A DNA stretch of 64,000 nt from contig NZ_JADQTN010000001.1 of NCBI RefSeq assembly GCF_017812015.1, positions 660,501-724,500 of the forward strand, in the 5' to 3' direction. Below the pieces are notes generated by a model. It did no database searches, was not told the DNA's origin, and saw only the letters and a list, made by a program, of their open reading frames with translations. The DNA comes from Pontixanthobacter sp. CEM42 (lineage in GTDB: Bacteria > Pseudomonadota > Alphaproteobacteria > Sphingomonadales > Sphingomonadaceae). The position numbers were made by a program, and so were the translations under genes. Each line of letters begins with the position of its first letter. The stretch's first letter is position 1. Shown here piece by piece: positions 9,135 to 18,068 of the stretch.

Positions 9135-10265
9135 TTGTTCGAATCTGTACCAATCTGGATGATGATCCTGGGCTTCCTGCTCGTTTTGGGACCACTGGTC
9201 ACCGTGCATGAGCTGGGTCACTATCTGGTCGGTCGCTGGTTCGGCGTGAAGGCGGACGCTTTTTCTGTTGGTTTCGGCAAAGAGTTGGTCGGCCGGACGG
9301 ACAAGCACGGCACCCGTTGGAAACTTTCTGCTCTACCGATTGGTGGTTATGTCCAGTTCCGAGGCGACATGAATCCCGCCAGCATTCCCGATGCGGATGC
9401 TCTGGAAGGATTGTCTCCCGAAGAACGCGACGGCAGTTTTCACCATGCAGCCTTGTGGAAGCGGGCATTGATTGTGCTGGCCGGTCCGGTGACGAACATT
9501 CTTGTGGCACTCGGCATATTTGCTGCATTCTCGATGATCTACGGAAAGGCTCTGCCAGCTGATCCCGCACAGCAAAATATTATCGCGAGTTTCGCCGAGG
9601 TCTCTGCTGCTCGCGAAGCTGGTCTCGAGGTTGGCGACAAAATCGTTGCAGTGAATGACGAAACATTGACTGACTTCCGCCACTTGCAGCGCAGCATCGC
9701 GCTGTATCCGGGCGAAACAGTCGATATCTCCTATTCGCGCGGCGGCGATGTCACCACGGTTCCCGTCACGATTGGCAGTTTCCAAGAGAAAGACCGTTTC
9801 GGCAACGAATCCAAGGTCGGCAGGATTGGCATTGCGCCGGAGCCTTTCGAACGTGTCTTTGAACCGGTCGGTCCAATCGAAGCGACTTCGCTAGCGGTCA
9901 CGCAAAGCTTGATGATCGCCGATATGATGGTCACGGGTATCAAGCAGATATTGACGGGTGCCAGATCGGTACGCGAACTTGGCGGTCCGATTAAGATTGC
10001 CAAATATTCTGGCGAGCAGCTCAGCCTAGGGATGTTCGAGTTCACCTTCTTCGTCGCACTGATCTCGCTTAATTTGGCATTCATCAACTTGCTGCCAATC
10101 CCCGCTCTCGACGGAGGGCACTTGGCTTTCTACGCGGCAGAGGCAATCCGGCGCAAACCGGTGGGTCCTGTCGGCACTGAATGGGCCTATCGCACAGGCG
10201 TCGCATTGGTATTGATGTTGATGATCTTTGTGACGGCAAACGATGTGGTGTCGCTGTTCATTTAG
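9135..10265 (+). CDS. rseP: RIP site-2 metalloprotease (M50)
   Basis: Inner-membrane zinc protease that cleaves transmembrane substrates, in the RseP family known to release envelope-stress sigma factors. HELGH at about residue 24 is the zinc motif. A PDZ domain spans roughly 125-205, and NLLPIPALDGGHL near residue 320 supplies the third ligand region. 376 residues. The start is TTG one base after the dxr stop, with GGAGAGAAG upstream. It sits directly before bamA, as in many proteobacteria. Confidence 0.95.
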   Translation: MFESVPIWMMILGFLLVLGPLVTVHELGHYLVGRWFGVKADAFSVGFGKELVGRTDKHGTRWKLSALPIGGYVQFRGDMNPASIPDADALEGLSPEERDGSFHHAALWKRALIVLAGPVTNILVALGIFAAFSMIYGKALPADPAQQNIIASFAEVSAAREAGLEVGDKIVAVNDETLTDFRHLQRSIALYPGETVDISYSRGGDVTTVPVTIGSFQEKDRFGNESKVGRIGIAPEPFERVFEPVGPIEATSLAVTQSLMIADMMVTGIKQILTGARSVRELGGPIKIAKYSGEQLSLGMFEFTFFVALISLNLAFINLLPIPALDGGHLAFYAAEAIRRKPVGPVGTEWAYRTGVALVLMLMIFVTANDVVSLFI

Positions 10266-10420
10266 GACTGAGGCGCAGATCGATGGATGTACGCAGGGGA
10301 GTGGGTTCTTACACCGCTTGATTGGGGGCACTGCATCGGGCAAGGGCGGCAACACGCATCTTGGCCGACAGGTCGAGTGATTTGAGAACGAAATTTTTAT
10401 TGGACGGGATATCCGTGTCT

Positions 10421-13099
10421 ATGAATGGACGTAACATGCGCGGCGATACAGCAATGACAAATGGTCGCCGGCTGGCGCTGGCTCTGCTTGGCGGAACTAT
10501 GCTGGGCGGAATGCCGAGTATCGCTTTGGCGCAAACAGCTGGAACGCAGGCCACAGAAGAGGGTGCTGGCGAACAGCCGGCTCCCGCTCCGCTGGCCGCA
10601 CCGAGCCCGGATACTATCCGGTCTATTGCGATTACCGGCTCACAGCGGCTCGAGCCGCAAACGATCCTGAGCTACATTACGCTGCGCCCGGGCCAGCCCT
10701 ATTCGCAGGCCGCAGCCGACCAAGCGTTGAAAGAGCTGTACGCAACCGAGTTGTTCTCCAACGCCAGCGTGCGAAACGATGGCGGTAATGTCATCATCGA
10801 GGTCGTCGAAAATCCGGTGATCAACCGTATCATTCTTGAAGGCAATAAGCGCATCAAGAATGACAAAATCGTCCCCGAAATCAAGCTGGCACCGCGGCAA
10901 ATTTTCACTCGTTCCAAAGTGCGTGCGGATACTGCCCGTATTGTCGAGCTGTACAAGCGCGGCGGTCGTTTCGCGGCTACGGTTGAGCCGAAGATTGTCG
11001 AGTTGAGCCAGAACCGCGTCGATGTGGTCTACGAGATCAGCGAAGGACCGAAATCCAAAGTTCGCCAGATCAATATCATCGGCAACGAAATTTTCTCCGA
11101 TGGCACGTTGCGCGGCGAGATGGTGACCAAGCAATCGCGCTTCACCACCTTCTTCAGTTCCAACACCAGCTATGACCCTGACCGTCTGGCATTCGACCAG
11201 CAAAAGCTGCGTCAGTTCTATTTGACCGAAGGCTATGCCGATTTCCGCGTTGTTTCGGCGGTGGCGGAACTTACGCCGGACAAAAAAGACTTCATCATCA
11301 CTTATGTGGTCGAGGAAGGCGAACGCTACAAATTCGGCGAAGTGGCGGTCGACAGTCAGATCCGCGATTTCGACAGCGATTTGATGAGCGACCGGCTGCC
11401 TATGAAAACCGGCGATTTTTATGACGCGAAGCTGATCGAAGATACGGTTGAGCAACTTAGCGAACTGGCCGGTACATTCGGCTACGCATTCGCTGATGTG
11501 CGCCCGCAATTCCAGCGGAGCAAAGAAGATCTCACAATGGGCATCACCTTTGTCCTAAACGAAGCACCGCGCGTTTATGTCGAGCGGATTGATGTGAACG
11601 GCAATACGCTGACGCAGGACAAGGTTTTGCGCCGCGAATTCCGTATCTCCGAAGGTGATGCGTTCAACTCCATTGGTGTGAAGCGTTCGACCAACCGGAT
11701 TAAGTCGCTTGGCTTCTTCCAAGAAAATTTCGAAATTGAGCAGAAAGACGGCAGTGCGCCTGACCGGATTGTTCTTGAGGCTAACGTCGAAGAGAACCCG
11801 ACGGGCGAATTGCAGCTTTCGGCCGGCTTCTCCTCGATTGAAAGCTTCATTCTGTCGGCTTCGATCCGTCAGCGGAACTTCCGCGGACGTGGTCAGACCG
11901 TTGGCGCAAGCGTCAACTATTCGCGCTTCTCACGCTCGTTCAATCTGAGCTTCACAGAGCCTTATGTGTTTGACCGCAACATCTCAGCCGGTGTCGATTT
12001 GTACCGCCGCGATTTCAACAGCTTCAACTTTACCGGTAGCGATCGGAATACAACGTTTCGGCAATCGACCACGGGTGCTTCGCTTCGCGTCGGTGTTCCG
12101 TTGTCAGAGTACATGTCGCTGGTTGGCAGCTATACGTTCAATTATGATGACGTTACGCTCGATGAGAACCAGTTCTTCGCCGATCTGGACGGCGACGGGG
12201 TACGTACCTGTGAACCACTGATTGCAGGCCGCTTCTTGTGCGAAGCGATTGGTCAGCGTGTCAGTTCAATTCTCGGTGTGACACTGGCATACGACAATTT
12301 GGACAGCCGGTTCCGTCCGACGCGCGGCTCCAGTGTATCTTTGACTACCGAAATTGCCGGATTGGGCGGTTCGGTGAAATATATTCGTAACCGCGCCAAT
12401 GCGAAACGTTATTGGAATGTGTTCAACGGCTTCATCTTCTCGGTTTCGGCCGAAGGTGGTGCGATCAACGCTTGGGGCGGTGCGGATGTTCTTCTGACCG
12501 ACCGTTTTTTCCTTGGTGAGCCGCAGATTCGCGGGTTCGATATTCGCGGCGTCGGTCCGCGCGTTTTGCGCCAGCCAATTCGCGATGACGGCAATGGCAA
12601 TCCATTGCTTATCACCGATCGCGACCAGATTTCTGACGATGCGATTGGTGGTAACGCTTACTATCTTGGCCGCGCAGAGCTTGAAATTCCGCTCGGCACA
12701 GGGGCTCGTGAGTTGGGCTTGCGTCCGTCGATCTTTATGGATGTAGGTGCGTTGTTCAACGTGACCACACCGCAATTGCAACAGAGCCCGTTCCCAGGCG
12801 GACTGGCATTCCAACTGCGTGACAATAGCGGTAATCCGCTGTTTGTGACCGCTGCAGGCTTGCCGACCACAGATACGGTAGATGACATGGGCAATGCCCT
12901 TTCGCCGCTCAACCGGACTATTGCACCGTTCCAAGAAGTGTTCTTGGGCGACTCCGCTTCACCTCGCGTCACGATTGGCGTCGGGGTTAACTGGAACTCT
13001 CCGTTTGGACCGTTCCGGATCGATTTCGCCCACGCGTTGCGTAAGCAACCGGGCGACGACACCAAAAAATTCTCCTTCAATGTAGGAACTCAATTCTAA
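10421..13099 (+). CDS. bamA: outer membrane protein assembly factor BamA
   Basis: Central subunit of the machine that inserts beta-barrel proteins into the outer membrane. After a signal peptide ending near IALAQ come five POTRA repeats (roughly residues 65-440 here) and a C-terminal 16-strand Omp85 barrel ending in the typical aromatic Phe (FNVGTQF). The RGFDIRGVGPR block holds the conserved lid-loop RGF. The start is uncertain: ATG 10421, 10436 and 10454 are all possible, and 10454 gives the most standard signal peptide length. The frame is open back to 10322 without a good start. The stop overlaps the next ATG (TAATG). Confidence 0.95.
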   Translation: MNGRNMRGDTAMTNGRRLALALLGGTMLGGMPSIALAQTAGTQATEEGAGEQPAPAPLAAPSPDTIRSIAITGSQRLEPQTILSYITLRPGQPYSQAAADQALKELYATELFSNASVRNDGGNVIIEVVENPVINRIILEGNKRIKNDKIVPEIKLAPRQIFTRSKVRADTARIVELYKRGGRFAATVEPKIVELSQNRVDVVYEISEGPKSKVRQINIIGNEIFSDGTLRGEMVTKQSRFTTFFSSNTSYDPDRLAFDQQKLRQFYLTEGYADFRVVSAVAELTPDKKDFIITYVVEEGERYKFGEVAVDSQIRDFDSDLMSDRLPMKTGDFYDAKLIEDTVEQLSELAGTFGYAFADVRPQFQRSKEDLTMGITFVLNEAPRVYVERIDVNGNTLTQDKVLRREFRISEGDAFNSIGVKRSTNRIKSLGFFQENFEIEQKDGSAPDRIVLEANVEENPTGELQLSAGFSSIESFILSASIRQRNFRGRGQTVGASVNYSRFSRSFNLSFTEPYVFDRNISAGVDLYRRDFNSFNFTGSDRNTTFRQSTTGASLRVGVPLSEYMSLVGSYTFNYDDVTLDENQFFADLDGDGVRTCEPLIAGRFLCEAIGQRVSSILGVTLAYDNLDSRFRPTRGSSVSLTTEIAGLGGSVKYIRNRANAKRYWNVFNGFIFSVSAEGGAINAWGGADVLLTDRFFLGEPQIRGFDIRGVGPRVLRQPIRDDGNGNPLLITDRDQISDDAIGGNAYYLGRAELEIPLGTGARELGLRPSIFMDVGALFNVTTPQLQQSPFPGGLAFQLRDNSGNPLFVTAAGLPTTDTVDDMGNALSPLNRTIAPFQEVFLGDSASPRVTIGVGVNWNSPFGPFRIDFAHALRKQPGDDTKKFSFNVGTQF

Positions 13100-13791
13100 T
13101 GAAAACTCTTATTAAACCGGCACTTGCTGCTGGTCTCGCTATGGCCGTCATGGCTCCTATGGCAGCGCCCGTTCAGGCACAAGTAGCTGGAATCGCAACG
13201 AGTACGCCAGAAATCGTAATGGTTCGCTCCGCCGCGCGTATCGCTGGTTACTCGGCGATCAACACAACTTATGCGACCCAGATCCAGCAGATCAGCACAT
13301 TGCGTCAGCAGATTGCTACACAAACGCAGAGTCTCGACACGAATAGCGATGGTCAGCTGACACAGGCTGAAGTAGATGCAAACCCGACGGTTCGTGATCA
13401 AATTCAGGCTAACCAAACCACCGTTGATACGCTCAGCGCACCGATTGCTTTGGCACAATATTACGTGATCGAGCAGTTGATCAATGATTACGGCAATGCC
13501 CAAACGCAGGTCATCCAAGCGAAGAACATTCAAGTGATGCTCGCGCCGGAAGCATTCCAATATGCCGCCGAAGGTATCGACGTAACCGATGATATTCTGG
13601 CTGTCGTCAATCAGCGTCTGCCAGCGGTCGCTACTACGCCGCCACAAGGCTACCGTCCGCGTCAGAATACTGTCGATACGCATCAGGCGGTTCAGCAGAT
13701 TATCCTTGCCGCAGCGCAGCGTCAGGCAATTCAGCAAGCGCAGCAGCAACAGCAAGCCGCACCGGCGCAGCCAGCGCCGACTGGCCGTTAA
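13099..13791 (+). CDS. OmpH/Skp-family periplasmic chaperone with an EF-hand-like loop
   Basis: Likely periplasmic holdase for unfolded outer membrane proteins, judging by its position between bamA and fabZ and its helical, Gln-rich body. The signal peptide (about 1-27) ends APVQAQ. Residues 80-91 read DTNSDGQLTQAE, a perfect 12-residue EF-hand loop pattern with ligands at 1, 3, 5, 7, 9 and 12, which is not part of classical Skp. The C-terminus is a QQ- and PA-rich low-complexity tail. It starts at a TAATG overlap with bamA. Sequence conservation to Skp is low, so context carries much of this call. Confidence 0.85.
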   Translation: MKTLIKPALAAGLAMAVMAPMAAPVQAQVAGIATSTPEIVMVRSAARIAGYSAINTTYATQIQQISTLRQQIATQTQSLDTNSDGQLTQAEVDANPTVRDQIQANQTTVDTLSAPIALAQYYVIEQLINDYGNAQTQVIQAKNIQVMLAPEAFQYAAEGIDVTDDILAVVNQRLPAVATTPPQGYRPRQNTVDTHQAVQQIILAAAQRQAIQQAQQQQQAAPAQPAPTGR

Positions 13792-13821
13792 GACACACGA
13801 TAGATCCTTGGGGGCAGGGCT

Positions 13822-14304
13822 ATGAGTACCGACAATGGCGCCAACGAAAATGCTGGGGCCGCTTATGACATTCAAAAGATACTCAAGGCTCTGCCGCACC
13901 GCTATCCGCTACTTCTGGTAGATCGCGTCAAGTCACTGGAACTGGGCGAGAAAATTCACGCGGTGAAGGCTGTGTCCTTCAATGAGGAATTTTTCCAGGG
14001 GCATTTCCCCGGTGCGCCAATTATGCCCGGCGTACTTCAGATCGAAGCGATGGCGCAAGCCGCTGCGATTTTGGGGATCGAAACCCTGGAATTGGCGGGC
14101 ACAGGCAAGCTGGTGTTTTTCATGGGAATCGAGAACGCCAAGTTCCGTTCACCTGTAACGCCGGGCTGTCTGCTCGATATGCATGTCGAATTCGTCCAAA
14201 AACGCAGCCGTGTCTATAAATTCAAAGGTGTGGCTAGTGTGGAGGGCAAGGTGACCTGCCAGGTCGAATTTACCGCGATGATCGCTGATCCACCCACCGC
14301 GTAA
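13822..14304 (+). CDS. fabZ: 3-hydroxyacyl-ACP dehydratase FabZ
   Basis: Dehydrates beta-hydroxyacyl-ACP in fatty acid elongation. It is a hot-dog fold protein of 160 residues with [13 protein letters not shown], catalytic His in [11 protein letters not shown] and catalytic Glu in [10 protein letters not shown]. Its place after the OmpH gene matches the usual bamA-skp-fabZ neighbourhood linking outer membrane assembly with lipid A and fatty acid supply; the lpx genes normally nearby are absent here. Confidence 0.97.
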   Translation: MSTDNGANENAGAAYDIQKILKALPHRYPLLLVDRVKSLELGEKIHAVKAVSFNEEFFQGHFPGAPIMPGVLQIEAMAQAAAILGIETLELAGTGKLVFFMGIENAKFRSPVTPGCLLDMHVEFVQKRSRVYKFKGVASVEGKVTCQVEFTAMIADPPTA

Positions 14305-14320
14305 TTTTCTTGCCAAACAC

Positions 14321-14352
14321 TCGCGCCACCGTTACTGGCGCGCATCTTATTT
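14321..14352 (+). terminator. hairpin after fabZ
   Basis: GCGCCA and TGGCGC pair perfectly around a 7-base loop, followed by a loose T-rich stretch (CATCTTATTTC). A plausible but weak terminator between fabZ and rpmE. Confidence 0.4.
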
Positions 14353-14402
14353 CAATTGCAGCTCCGGTCGGAACCGGGGCGAATGCATAAAGGACATATG
14401 CC

Positions 14403-14630
14403 ATGAAGGCCGAAGGACATCCCGATTACCACATGATCACGGTCAAAATGACCGATGGTACCGAGTTTCAAACGCGCTCCACATGGGGCAGCGAAGGTGA
14501 CACTTTGTCGCTCGAAATCGACCCGACCAGCCACCCTGCGTGGACCGGCGGTAAACAACAGCTGCAAGAAGGCGGCCGCGTTGCCAAATTCAACCAGCGC
14601 TTTGGCGGTCTGTCACTCAAAAAGAAGTAA
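14403..14630 (+). CDS. rpmE: 50S ribosomal protein L31
   Basis: Large-subunit protein of 75 residues containing the family core [31 protein letters not shown] and HPAWTGG. It has no cysteine at all, so it is the zinc-free form common in alphaproteobacteria. AAAGGACATATGCC precedes the ATG. A clear intrinsic terminator follows. Confidence 0.95.
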   Translation: MKAEGHPDYHMITVKMTDGTEFQTRSTWGSEGDTLSLEIDPTSHPAWTGGKQQLQEGGRVAKFNQRFGGLSLKKK

Positions 14631-14651
14631 ATCGTACTTCGATCGAAATAG

Positions 14652-14683
14652 AAAAGGGCGGTCCTGCGGGATCGCCTTTTTTC
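14652..14683 (+). terminator. intrinsic terminator of rpmE
   Basis: GGCGGTCC pairs with GGATCGCC (one G-U) around a 4-base loop, flanked by AAAAG and a run of six T. A textbook Rho-independent terminator. Confidence 0.85.
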
Positions 14684-14778
14684 GTTTGGGGGTTTGCGAG
14701 TGATCAGAGACGCTGATTAGCGGGGTTGGCAAATCGATCAAACCGGTCATAACTGGTTCCGGTTTTGGGGGCTTCTTG

Positions 14779-16533
14779 ATGCATTTATCGCACCGATTGT
14801 TGGCTTTGGGCATGTCCGCGCTTGTCCTTCATGGCTGCGGTGGATCCGATGGTAGCCCCAGCGTTTCGACGCCTATTACTGGGGGCACACCAACGCCGTC
14901 TCCCACGCCAACCCCCACACCAACGCCAACAACAAGCGGTTTTCAGTTTGGTCGCGCGGTTAATACGGATGCGGGCGCACCGCTTGCCAGCCTTGATCCG
15001 CAAACCGGTGCTTTGCACTACGCGCTCTATGCCAATCACACTCAAGCCAACGCAGACAATATGCTGCCTGATTTTTCCCATGCAGGATATGGCGGTGGCG
15101 GTGTCGCTTTGCCGAGCTATGCCAGTGTTGCCGTACAGCAGACGCTTAGTCCGCAAGCTGGTGACAATCGTGCGGCAATTCAGGCTGCGATTGATGCAGT
15201 CGCTGCTTTGCCCGCCGATGGCCGCGGTATTCGCGGGGCGGTGTTGTTGTTGGCGGGGGAATATCAGGTCAGTGGACCGATAGAAATCACAACCGGCGGA
15301 GTAGTTCTGCGCGGCGAAGGGCAGGGTGCCAATGGTACCGTGCTCACCGCGACCACGACGACACCGCAATCCACACTGATCGTGGTTCGCGGACAAGGGT
15401 CAGGCCGGCGTCCGACCGCTGCAGCGAACCCAGCCCAAACCGACATAACGCAGAGCTTTGTCCCGGTAGGCACGGTCAGCGTGGACGTTGCAGATGCGAG
15501 CGGCTTCGCCTCCGGTGATCCGATTGCGATTGTGCGGACGCCAAACGACACGTGGCTGGGTGCGAGCGGCGTCAATATGGCGCAATATGGATGGGATACG
15601 GGCAGCTACGCACTTGCGATCGAGCGCACGGTTACGGGTGTTTCCGGGAACACAATCACCTTCGATGCGCCGGTTACTGATGCGATCGAGACGCAATTTG
15701 GCGGCGGCTATGTCTATCGGACGGATACCACCGCCCGATTGCAGCAAGTTGGTGTTGAAAATCTACGGCTTCAAACGCTCGATTATGCGGATGTAACACG
15801 CGAAGATCGGGCATTCTTCGCGATCGCTTTCGCGGAAGTCGAGAACAGCTGGGTGCGCGATGTGACATCACGTTTTTTCTCCCAGGCATTCAATTTCTAC
15901 GACGGTGCGCGGTTCAACACGATGCAGGATGTGGCTTTCATTGATCCCGATTTTGAAGTGGTCGGCGGGCAGCATTATGCGTTTGATTTCAAAGACGCTG
16001 GGCAGAATTTTTTCCAGCGCTGCTACAGCCGTGAAGGGCGCCACAGCTTCACTTCCGGATCGCGCGCGACTGGTCCCAATGTGTTCCTCGATTGCCTCGC
16101 CGAAAACAGCACCAATGATAGCGGGCCTCATCATCGTTGGGCGACAGGAACGCTTTTCGACAATGTGAAGGACAGTTTGCTCCGTGTTCAAAACCGTACG
16201 ACCTCGGGCTCGGGTCACGGATGGGCGGGCGCGCAGCAATTACTGTGGAACAGCGAGCTTGATGAGTATGTGCTGCAAACACCGCCCTTCGCTATGAATT
16301 GGGCGGTTGGAATTGTCGGCAACCGGATCGATGGCAGTTTTTCACCGGGCGAAGCAGACGGAATGATCCAAAACGCCGGATCACGTGTCGCGGTGCGCAG
16401 CCTTTATCTACAGCAGCTTGAGGACCGTCTTGGGGTACAGGCGGTGACGAATATCACCTTACCTGCACAGCGCAGTGGCCCCATCTGGACTGAGCTGGCA
16501 GCGTGGGCGGGTGAAGGAAAGTTCAGCCCGTAG
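14779..16533 (+). CDS. lipoprotein with predicted right-handed beta-helix (pectate-lyase-like) domain
   Basis: An envelope lipoprotein: hydrophobic signal of about 20 residues ending in a lipobox LHGC, then a linker of about 25 residues made of repeated Thr-Pro, then a 530-residue domain. The domain has DNRAAIQAAIDAV and GAVLLLAGEYQVSGPIEI, typical of the N-cap of pectate-lyase-superfamily helices, and later motifs such as HRWATGTLFDNVKD resembling polysaccharide-acting beta-helix proteins. I infer glycan binding or cleavage at the cell surface; substrate and catalytic residues cannot be read off. The start is ATG 14779; TTG 14776 directly before it is less likely. It stands alone after a terminator. 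Confidence 0.85.
   Translation: MHLSHRLLALGMSALVLHGCGGSDGSPSVSTPITGGTPTPSPTPTPTPTPTTSGFQFGRAVNTDAGAPLASLDPQTGALHYALYANHTQANADNMLPDFSHAGYGGGGVALPSYASVAVQQTLSPQAGDNRAAIQAAIDAVAALPADGRGIRGAVLLLAGEYQVSGPIEITTGGVVLRGEGQGANGTVLTATTTTPQSTLIVVRGQGSGRRPTAAANPAQTDITQSFVPVGTVSVDVADASGFASGDPIAIVRTPNDTWLGASGVNMAQYGWDTGSYALAIERTVTGVSGNTITFDAPVTDAIETQFGGGYVYRTDTTARLQQVGVENLRLQTLDYADVTREDRAFFAIAFAEVENSWVRDVTSRFFSQAFNFYDGARFNTMQDVAFIDPDFEVVGGQHYAFDFKDAGQNFFQRCYSREGRHSFTSGSRATGPNVFLDCLAENSTNDSGPHHRWATGTLFDNVKDSLLRVQNRTTSGSGHGWAGAQQLLWNSELDEYVLQTPPFAMNWAVGIVGNRIDGSFSPGEADGMIQNAGSRVAVRSLYLQQLEDRLGVQAVTNITLPAQRSGPIWTELAAWAGEGKFSP
14881..14934 (+). repeat. Thr-Pro coding low-complexity repeat
   Basis: Short tandem codons for Thr-Pro and Ser-Pro (ACGCCAACC-like units) that encode the flexible linker between the lipobox and the beta-helix domain. 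Such tracts can vary in length by slippage. Confidence 0.7.
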
Positions 16534-16550
16534 TTTGGGGGGCTAATTCT

Positions 16551-17099
16551 TCAAACGCGTTCTAGCGGTATATGTGGACCGTCGGGTTGTTCAATCCGGA
16601 TGACGTCTTTGGCGCGCACGACACCGCCGTCAATCGCAACGGTCATGATTCCGGCCTTGCGAATGAGACCATCGGGCGATTTCTCGATCACTTCGCTTAG
16701 CAACCCTGATCGGAAGTTCTCGATCTGCTTGCACGGGTTGCGCAGGCCAGTGACTCGAAGAACTGCGCTCCCGCCGATATGGAGCAACGTTCCGCGCGAT
16801 AGGTCGAGCAGATCTATTCCGCGCGTCGTGATGTTTTCGCCCAGATCAGCGGGAGCGATTGTATAGCCTTTCCGGCCAAGTTCCTCGAACAGTTCGGAAT
16901 GGATCAGGTGGACTTGGCGTAAATTGGGTTGATCGGGATTTGCTACGACGCGCGAGAGGTGTTGAACCCGGTCACCCGCATGCGCATCCCCTTCGACGCC
17001 GTAGCCCGCACGAATCGTAATCGCGTCGACCACCTGTTTAGAGAATCGATGAGTCCCATCTTTAGCCACGGCGAGGACATGCGCCGCAGTCATCCCCAT
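16551..17099 (-). CDS. MOSC domain-containing protein
   Basis: A stand-alone MOSC domain (residues about 25-165 of 182), related to the C-terminal domain of molybdenum cofactor sulfurases. Visible are GVEGDAHAGD near the start, the GENITTRGIDLLDL block and the conserved Cys in LRNPCKQIENF that is expected to handle sulfur. The substrate is unknown; family members YiiM and YcbX reduce N-hydroxylated compounds with Mo cofactor. Its ATG overlaps the end of the upstream oxygenase gene by 10 bases. Confidence 0.9.
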   Translation of the reverse strand: MGMTAAHVLAVAKDGTHRFSKQVVDAITIRAGYGVEGDAHAGDRVQHLSRVVANPDQPNLRQVHLIHSELFEELGRKGYTIAPADLGENITTRGIDLLDLSRGTLLHIGGSAVLRVTGLRNPCKQIENFRSGLLSEVIEKSPDGLIRKAGIMTVAIDGGVVRAKDVIRIEQPDGPHIPLERV

Positions 17100-17722
17100 T
17101 CCCGCTCACGGTACCACTTGGTCAGGACATATTTCAGGCCCTTACGCACTTTCATCCCGTGGTGCAGCGTATTGGGATTGACCCGGCCATCAGAGCGGCG
17201 ATTGTTCCAGCAAAGCAGCTTCCCCGCCTCCGGCTTGAAAATCTTGTTGATCGCTTTGAATCGGGTGCCGCCGCCAGCATCGACATCGTTGAGATAGATC
17301 ATGAAAGTCCAGGTGCGCTGCCCGGCGACCGAGCAGTATTTTTGGAAATCCTGTCCATCGGGCGCAAAATAATCGGTGTGCGGTTTGAATTCCTGCCCGA
17401 CATCATAGCGTTGGCCTTGCAGCGGTTCGCCATGTTTGGGGTCTATTCCTGATAACTCGGCGAGCAGCGCCTCCATCTCAACCACGGCAGGCGCATCGGG
17501 CGCTAGGTCGCAGGTTTCGCTGGTACGGAAATATTGATCGCCATTGTCATCGGCGATGGTTGAGGGGCGGCGCTCTGCATCAATCCGTGCGATCAGGCGC
17601 TTGCATAGGTCTGGTGTAACGAAATCGCGCAATTGGAATATCTCGACCTTGGGCGAGGGGACGCGCTGGATACCACTACGCATAAGCAGCTTCTCTGCCG
17701 AAGATTCGCCCGCCAATCCCAT
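17090..17722 (-). CDS. 2-oxoglutarate/Fe(II) dioxygenase, prolyl 4-hydroxylase-like
   Basis: The C-terminal two thirds is a P4Hc domain. Fe ligands are HTDYF (His and Asp) and a distal His in TLHHGMKV, and the following Lys in VRKGLKYVLTKWYRER fits the 2-oxoglutarate-binding position. The protein substrate is unknown. I place the start at ATG 17722 (MGLAGESS); the frame stays open to a TTG at 17758 with no ribosome binding site. Transcribed with the MOSC gene. Confidence 0.87.
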   Translation of the reverse strand: MGLAGESSAEKLLMRSGIQRVPSPKVEIFQLRDFVTPDLCKRLIARIDAERRPSTIADDNGDQYFRTSETCDLAPDAPAVVEMEALLAELSGIDPKHGEPLQGQRYDVGQEFKPHTDYFAPDGQDFQKYCSVAGQRTWTFMIYLNDVDAGGGTRFKAINKIFKPEAGKLLCWNNRRSDGRVNPNTLHHGMKVRKGLKYVLTKWYREREWG

Positions 17723-17926
17723 GCTACGGAGTGTTACCCAGCCAGAGCGACTTCGCAAGCCGCGTAATAATGTTGCGCGAAGCGTCCCGGAATGCAGTTT
17801 TCGCTTCCCAAATTACAAAACCTATGCAATTGGCTCGCGCCCGCATCGGAAGCGGCTTGACCGCGCGGCGTGCAGGGCTAACAGGCCCGACAGCACGGCT
17901 TCAAAAGACGATGCGGACAGAATTGT

Positions 17927-18004
17927 GGCGACCGTAGCTCAGTTGGTTAGAGCGCCGGTTTGTGGTACCGGAGGTCGGGGATTCGAGCTCCCTCGGTCGC
18001 CCCA
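17927..18004 (+). tRNA. tRNA-His (GTG)
   Basis: A complete cloverleaf with the extra 5' G(-1) facing C73 that marks tRNA-His, anticodon GTG in the loop TTTGTGGTA, D-loop AGCTCAGTTGGTTAGAGC and encoded CCA (18002-18004). The last T-stem pair is A-T (GGGGA with TCCCT) instead of the near-universal G53-C61, a compensated change. Confidence 0.97.
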
Positions 18005-18068
18005 TTCTTTCCCTTTTTGGCCGTCAAAACCAGCGCGGATACACCGCTGCGCAATTGGGGCAATGCAG

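Noticed and set aside
14881-14934. Possible CRISPR or tandem-repeat array
   Set aside because: The repeats are short Thr-Pro codons within a continuous reading frame with no spacers.
17544-18062. Upstream extension of the amino-acid dehydrogenase frame
   Set aside because: It would cross tRNA-His and add 170 residues unlike any dehydrogenase; the frame is open by chance.
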